Below, piece after piece: positions 63,495 through 64,000 of a DNA stretch of 64,000 bases. The first letter of the stretch is position 1. Every line of letters starts with the position of its first letter. The notes beneath the pieces were generated by a model. That model saw only the letters and a program-made list of their open reading frames with translations. It did not search any database and was not told where the DNA came from. Made by a program: the position numbers and the translations under genes. Source of the DNA: Bradyrhizobium sp. Ghvi (GTDB lineage: Bacteria > Pseudomonadota > Alphaproteobacteria > Rhizobiales > Xanthobacteraceae); NCBI RefSeq assembly GCF_900115265.1, contig NZ_FOVU01000001.1, positions 841,001 through 905,000 on the forward strand, in the 5' to 3' direction.

Positions 63495-64000
63495 TTGAAC
63501 CTAGTGGAATGCATTCTTGAGAACGAACACGTTCGGCTTGAGCCGCTGTCAGAGAAACATCGCGAACCCCTGCGCGAGGCCACGAGCGCCGATCGCGAAA
63601 TCTGGACCGCAATCTACCCTTTTTCGCTGGAGGGAGATCAATTCGATCCGTCGTGGACCCGAATTCAACAGGACCACAAGGCGGGCAATTGGATCCCGTT
63701 TGCCGTAATACGATCCGGTCGTTGCGTAGGCCTGACATCCTATATCAGGCCCGAAGCGAAGTACCGGTCGGTTGACATAGGTAGCACCTACTACCGCCCG
63801 GAGGATCGCGGCACCGTCGTTAATCCAGGAGTCAAGCATCTCTTGTTGGGGCATGCCTTCGGGTGTGGGGCAAATCGTGTGCAGTTTGGCGTCGACGCTC
63901 TAAATCTACGATCACGCCGCGCGATGCTGAAGTTGGGAGCAACCGAAGAAGGCGTCCTTCGACGCGCGCGAACAACCTGGACTGGACGAGTGTTCGATCG
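63495..64000 (+). CDS. GNAT acetyltransferase, RimJ/RimL-like (3' end outside window)
   Basis: The frame is open to the window end, so the protein is partial (about 168 residues seen). It begins MNLVECILENEHVRLEPLSEKHREPL from TTG 63495, which has GGAG seven bases upstream and gives the typical N terminus (quoted in part). An in-frame ATG at 63420 would add 25 residues without family character. The acetyl-CoA-binding core is VDIGSTYYRPEDRGTVVNPG, and the C-terminal part has GVDALNLRSRRAMLKLGATE, where NxxSxxAxxKLGA is the GNAT hallmark. Its substrate is unknown; it may be host or element-borne. Confidence 0.8.
   Translation, partial: MNLVECILENEHVRLEPLSEKHREPLREATSADREIWTAIYPFSLEGDQFDPSWTRIQQDHKAGNWIPFAVIRSGRCVGLTSYIRPEAKYRSVDIGSTYYRPEDRGTVVNPGVKHLLLGHAFGCGANRVQFGVDALNLRSRRAMLKLGATEEGVLRRARTTWTGRVFD

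Larger units (their letters stand above)
61039..64000. mobile_element. Left portion of an element integrated at tRNA-Arg (right end unresolved)
   Basis: It contains the serine recombinase, a small partner ORF and a gene-poor stretch. The boundary on the right is not established. A weak resemblance to the tRNA end (GTTCGA...GCCACTTC) lies at 63258-63281, which would make a minimal element of about 2.2 kb; otherwise the element continues past 64000. Confidence 0.5.

Overview
The window looks like a chromosomal segment of a Bradyrhizobium-type alphaproteobacterium (Nitrobacteraceae). The grounds are GC-rich coding throughout, a RegS/RegR redox pair, an intracellular PHB depolymerase, an alphaproteobacterial MmcB repair protein, a beta-ketoadipate gene group, many Liv-type uptake genes, and three families of intergenic palindromes of a kind common in Bradyrhizobium genomes. 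No rRNA, CRISPR, nod or nif genes were seen. The genus is an inference from gene content; no database search was run.

Layout. 0-2.7 kb: an EmrA/EmrB-type efflux pair, cut at the window edge. 2.8-5.7 kb: a small-molecule phosphotransferase and a membrane chemoreceptor. 5.8-9.5 kb: a minus-strand aromatic group with beta-ketoadipyl-CoA thiolase, a catechol/hydroxyquinol-type intradiol dioxygenase and protocatechuate 3,4-dioxygenase (pcaH, pcaG). 9.7-24.3 kb: housekeeping and mixed genes (mutS, a soluble triple-PAS chemoreceptor, an OsmC-like protein, glnD, ogt, a Liv-type binding protein, a class A PBP). 24.5-37.7 kb: a metalloprotease-like protein, phaZ, an ABC-2 exporter, regS/regR, mmcB, two GH13 enzymes, a metallo-beta-lactamase-fold hydrolase, an HxlR regulator and an esterase. 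37.9-43.7 kb: an MFS exporter, a flavin-dependent monooxygenase, a cytochrome P450 and an HWE-type histidine kinase.

44.1-60.9 kb is the most connected stretch. A GGDEF/EAL protein is followed by a sigma-54 activator, a near-consensus -24/-12 promoter with an upstream inverted repeat, an MHS-type permease, a fused CoA-transferase and a complete Liv-type ABC importer (binding protein, G, F, H, M). A Cache-PAS-GGDEF-EAL protein and a PAS-GGDEF diguanylate cyclase come next. The arrangement suggests that a sensed small acid or amino-acid-like compound is imported and activated to its CoA ester.

61-64 kb: tRNA-Arg(CCG) whose 3' half is also the 3' end of a minus-strand large serine recombinase gene. 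This marks the left end of an integrated element. A small partner ORF, a gene-poor stretch and a GNAT acetyltransferase cut by the window end lie beyond it.

Regulation. TTAA-N7-TTAA (CtrA-like) sequences sit in front of the large GGDEF-EAL gene and the PBP gene. Strong terminators were seen after the 20.2 kb binding protein and after the 37.9 kb MFS gene. A structured, possibly transcribed region lies between the metalloprotease-like gene and phaZ.
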